NCBI GenBank assembly: GCA_902777325.1
Contig: CACYTH010000004.1
Coordinates: 144,027-208,026, forward strand
Direction of reading: 5' to 3'
Source of the DNA: an uncultured Coriobacteriaceae bacterium
GTDB lineage: Bacteria > Actinomycetota > Coriobacteriia > Coriobacteriales > Atopobiaceae
Length of the DNA: 64,000 nt
The notes below the pieces were generated by a model. It saw nothing but the letters and a program-made list of their open reading frames with translations. It was not told where the DNA came from and ran no database searches. The translations under genes and the position numbers were made by a program. Each line of letters begins with the position of its first letter. Position 1 is the first letter of the stretch. Below are positions 63,278-64,000 of this stretch, in pieces.

Positions 63278-63919
63278 CTATCCCTCGACGATGGCGATGC
63301 TTGCGCTGGTCCCCAGCCTATCGGCGCCCGCGGCCACCATGGCCTCGGCCTCGGCGCGCGTGTGCATGCCGCCGGCGGCCTTGACCTTGCAGCGGTCGCC
63401 CACCGTCTTGCGCATGAGCTCGACGTCGTGCACCGTGGCACCGCCGGTGGAGAAGCCCGTGCTCGTCTTGACAAAGGCTGCGCCAGCAGCGACGGAGCAC
63501 TCGCATGCGCGCACGATCTCCTCGTCAGTGAGCAGGCAGCACTCTAGGATGACCTTGACCGCGGCGTCGCCCGCGGCCTCCACCACGGCGGCAATGTCAC
63601 GCGTGCAGTACTCGTCGTCACCATCCTTGAGGCGGCCGACGTTGATGACCATGTCGATCTCGGTGGCGCCGTCGGCAACGGCCTGCGCGGTCTCGGCCGC
63701 CTTGGCGAGCGTGGAGCAGGCACCCAGGGGGAAGCCCACCACGGTGGTCACGCCCACGTTCCAACCCGCCACCAGCGCGGCGGCAAGCGAGGTCCAGCAG
63801 GAGTTCACGCAGACGGTGGCGAACCGGTAGGTGCGGGCCTCCTCGCACAGGCGCTCGATGTCGGCGCGGCGTGCATCCTGCTTGAGGTTGGTGTGGTCGA
63901 TGAGGGCGTTCAGCTGCAT
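63278..63919 (-). CDS. deoC: Deoxyribose-phosphate aldolase
   Basis: 213 residues from the ATG at 63919 with AGGAG upstream; a longer frame to 63979 has no site. Class I aldolase: [11 protein letters not shown] at the start, VGFPLG near 61, [14 protein letters not shown] and the Schiff-base K151 in FVKTSTGF. Cleaves 2-deoxyribose 5-phosphate to acetaldehyde and glyceraldehyde 3-phosphate. Coupled with add in one operon. Confidence 0.95.
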   Translation of the reverse strand: MQLNALIDHTNLKQDARRADIERLCEEARTYRFATVCVNSCWTSLAAALVAGWNVGVTTVVGFPLGACSTLAKAAETAQAVADGATEIDMVINVGRLKDGDDEYCTRDIAAVVEAAGDAAVKVILECCLLTDEEIVRACECSVAAGAAFVKTSTGFSTGGATVHDVELMRKTVGDRCKVKAAGGMHTRAEAEAMVAAGADRLGTSASIAIVEG

Positions 63920-63956
63920 GTCGTCTCCTATCACGCGCTGGTGGGTTTTGTTGAAG

Positions 63957-63962
63957 AGTATA
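63957..63962 (-). promoter_or_regulatory. -10 box of the deoC-add operon
   Basis: TATACT on the minus strand, preceded by GG, 38 bases before deoC. No convincing -35 element is seen at 16-18 bases upstream. Confidence 0.45.
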
Positions 63963-64000
63963 CCGCCGACCGCAGACATAAAGCCCGGGTGACGGAGCAG

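Overview
The window looks like a chromosome segment of an anaerobic, high-GC actinobacterium, most likely a Coriobacteriia member of the Olsenella/Atopobium kind. This is inferred from the uniformly GC-rich coding sequence, the anaerobic enzymes (a glycyl-radical enzyme with its activase, and a NuoEF-like soluble flavin/FeS complex), sortase-type and Tat/lipoprotein surface proteins, and amino-acid, peptide and nucleoside catabolism. No taxonomic marker such as rRNA is present, so the genus is a guess.

Layout. 0-5 kb: the tail of an XRE regulator with a small membrane protein, an alpha/beta hydrolase, a PaaK-type CoA ligase paired with a LysR effector-domain-like protein, and ilvE. 5-16 kb: a large cell-surface subtilase, rtcB divergent from a WYL regulator, a GH32 lipoprotein convergent with a membrane-anchored GH13 amylase, a metallo-beta-lactamase-fold enzyme and a DUF434 protein. 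16-19.5 kb: a flavin reductase/HxlR pair, azlCD and two unrecognised genes. 19.6-24.4 kb: a compact integrative element in tRNA-Glu(CUC), bounded by 49-bp repeats of the tRNA 3' half and carrying pepT, a YfcC-type transporter and a tyrosine integrase. 24.6-30.3 kb: a VanY-like carboxypeptidase and a three-gene operon resembling the Sporomusa-type electron-bifurcating transhydrogenase. 30.4-34.2 kb: a lower-GC island with a Nudix hydrolase and a PLD/helicase/DUF3427 protein. 34-44 kb: housekeeping and small genes (two tRNAs, CCA-adding enzyme, pepC, YigZ, an EIIA domain), a 46-residue membrane protein and a CAP-domain surface protein. 44-64 kb: a GH1 phospho-glucosidase, then nucleoside utilisation genes (deoA, cdd, a BMP-type nucleoside ABC transporter, deoD, deoB, psuK, psuG, add, deoC), with yjjI-yjjW embedded among them.

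How the genes fit together. The BMP lipoprotein, ATPase and two permeases would import nucleosides. Cdd and Add deaminate them, DeoA and DeoD phosphorolyse them, DeoB converts pentose 1-phosphates to 5-phosphates, and DeoC cleaves deoxyribose 5-phosphate to acetaldehyde and glyceraldehyde 3-phosphate. PsuK and PsuG handle pseudouridine. The YjjI/YjjW pair sits beside deoC and add, as I recall it also does in Escherichia coli.

Several repeat families stand out: a 62-bp unit at four intergenic sites (1, 3, 1 and 4 copies), a 35-43 bp GTGACACAC hairpin at three gene ends, a related 154-bp MITE-like element, and two very long hairpins after psuG and between convergent genes at 57.9-58.0 kb.
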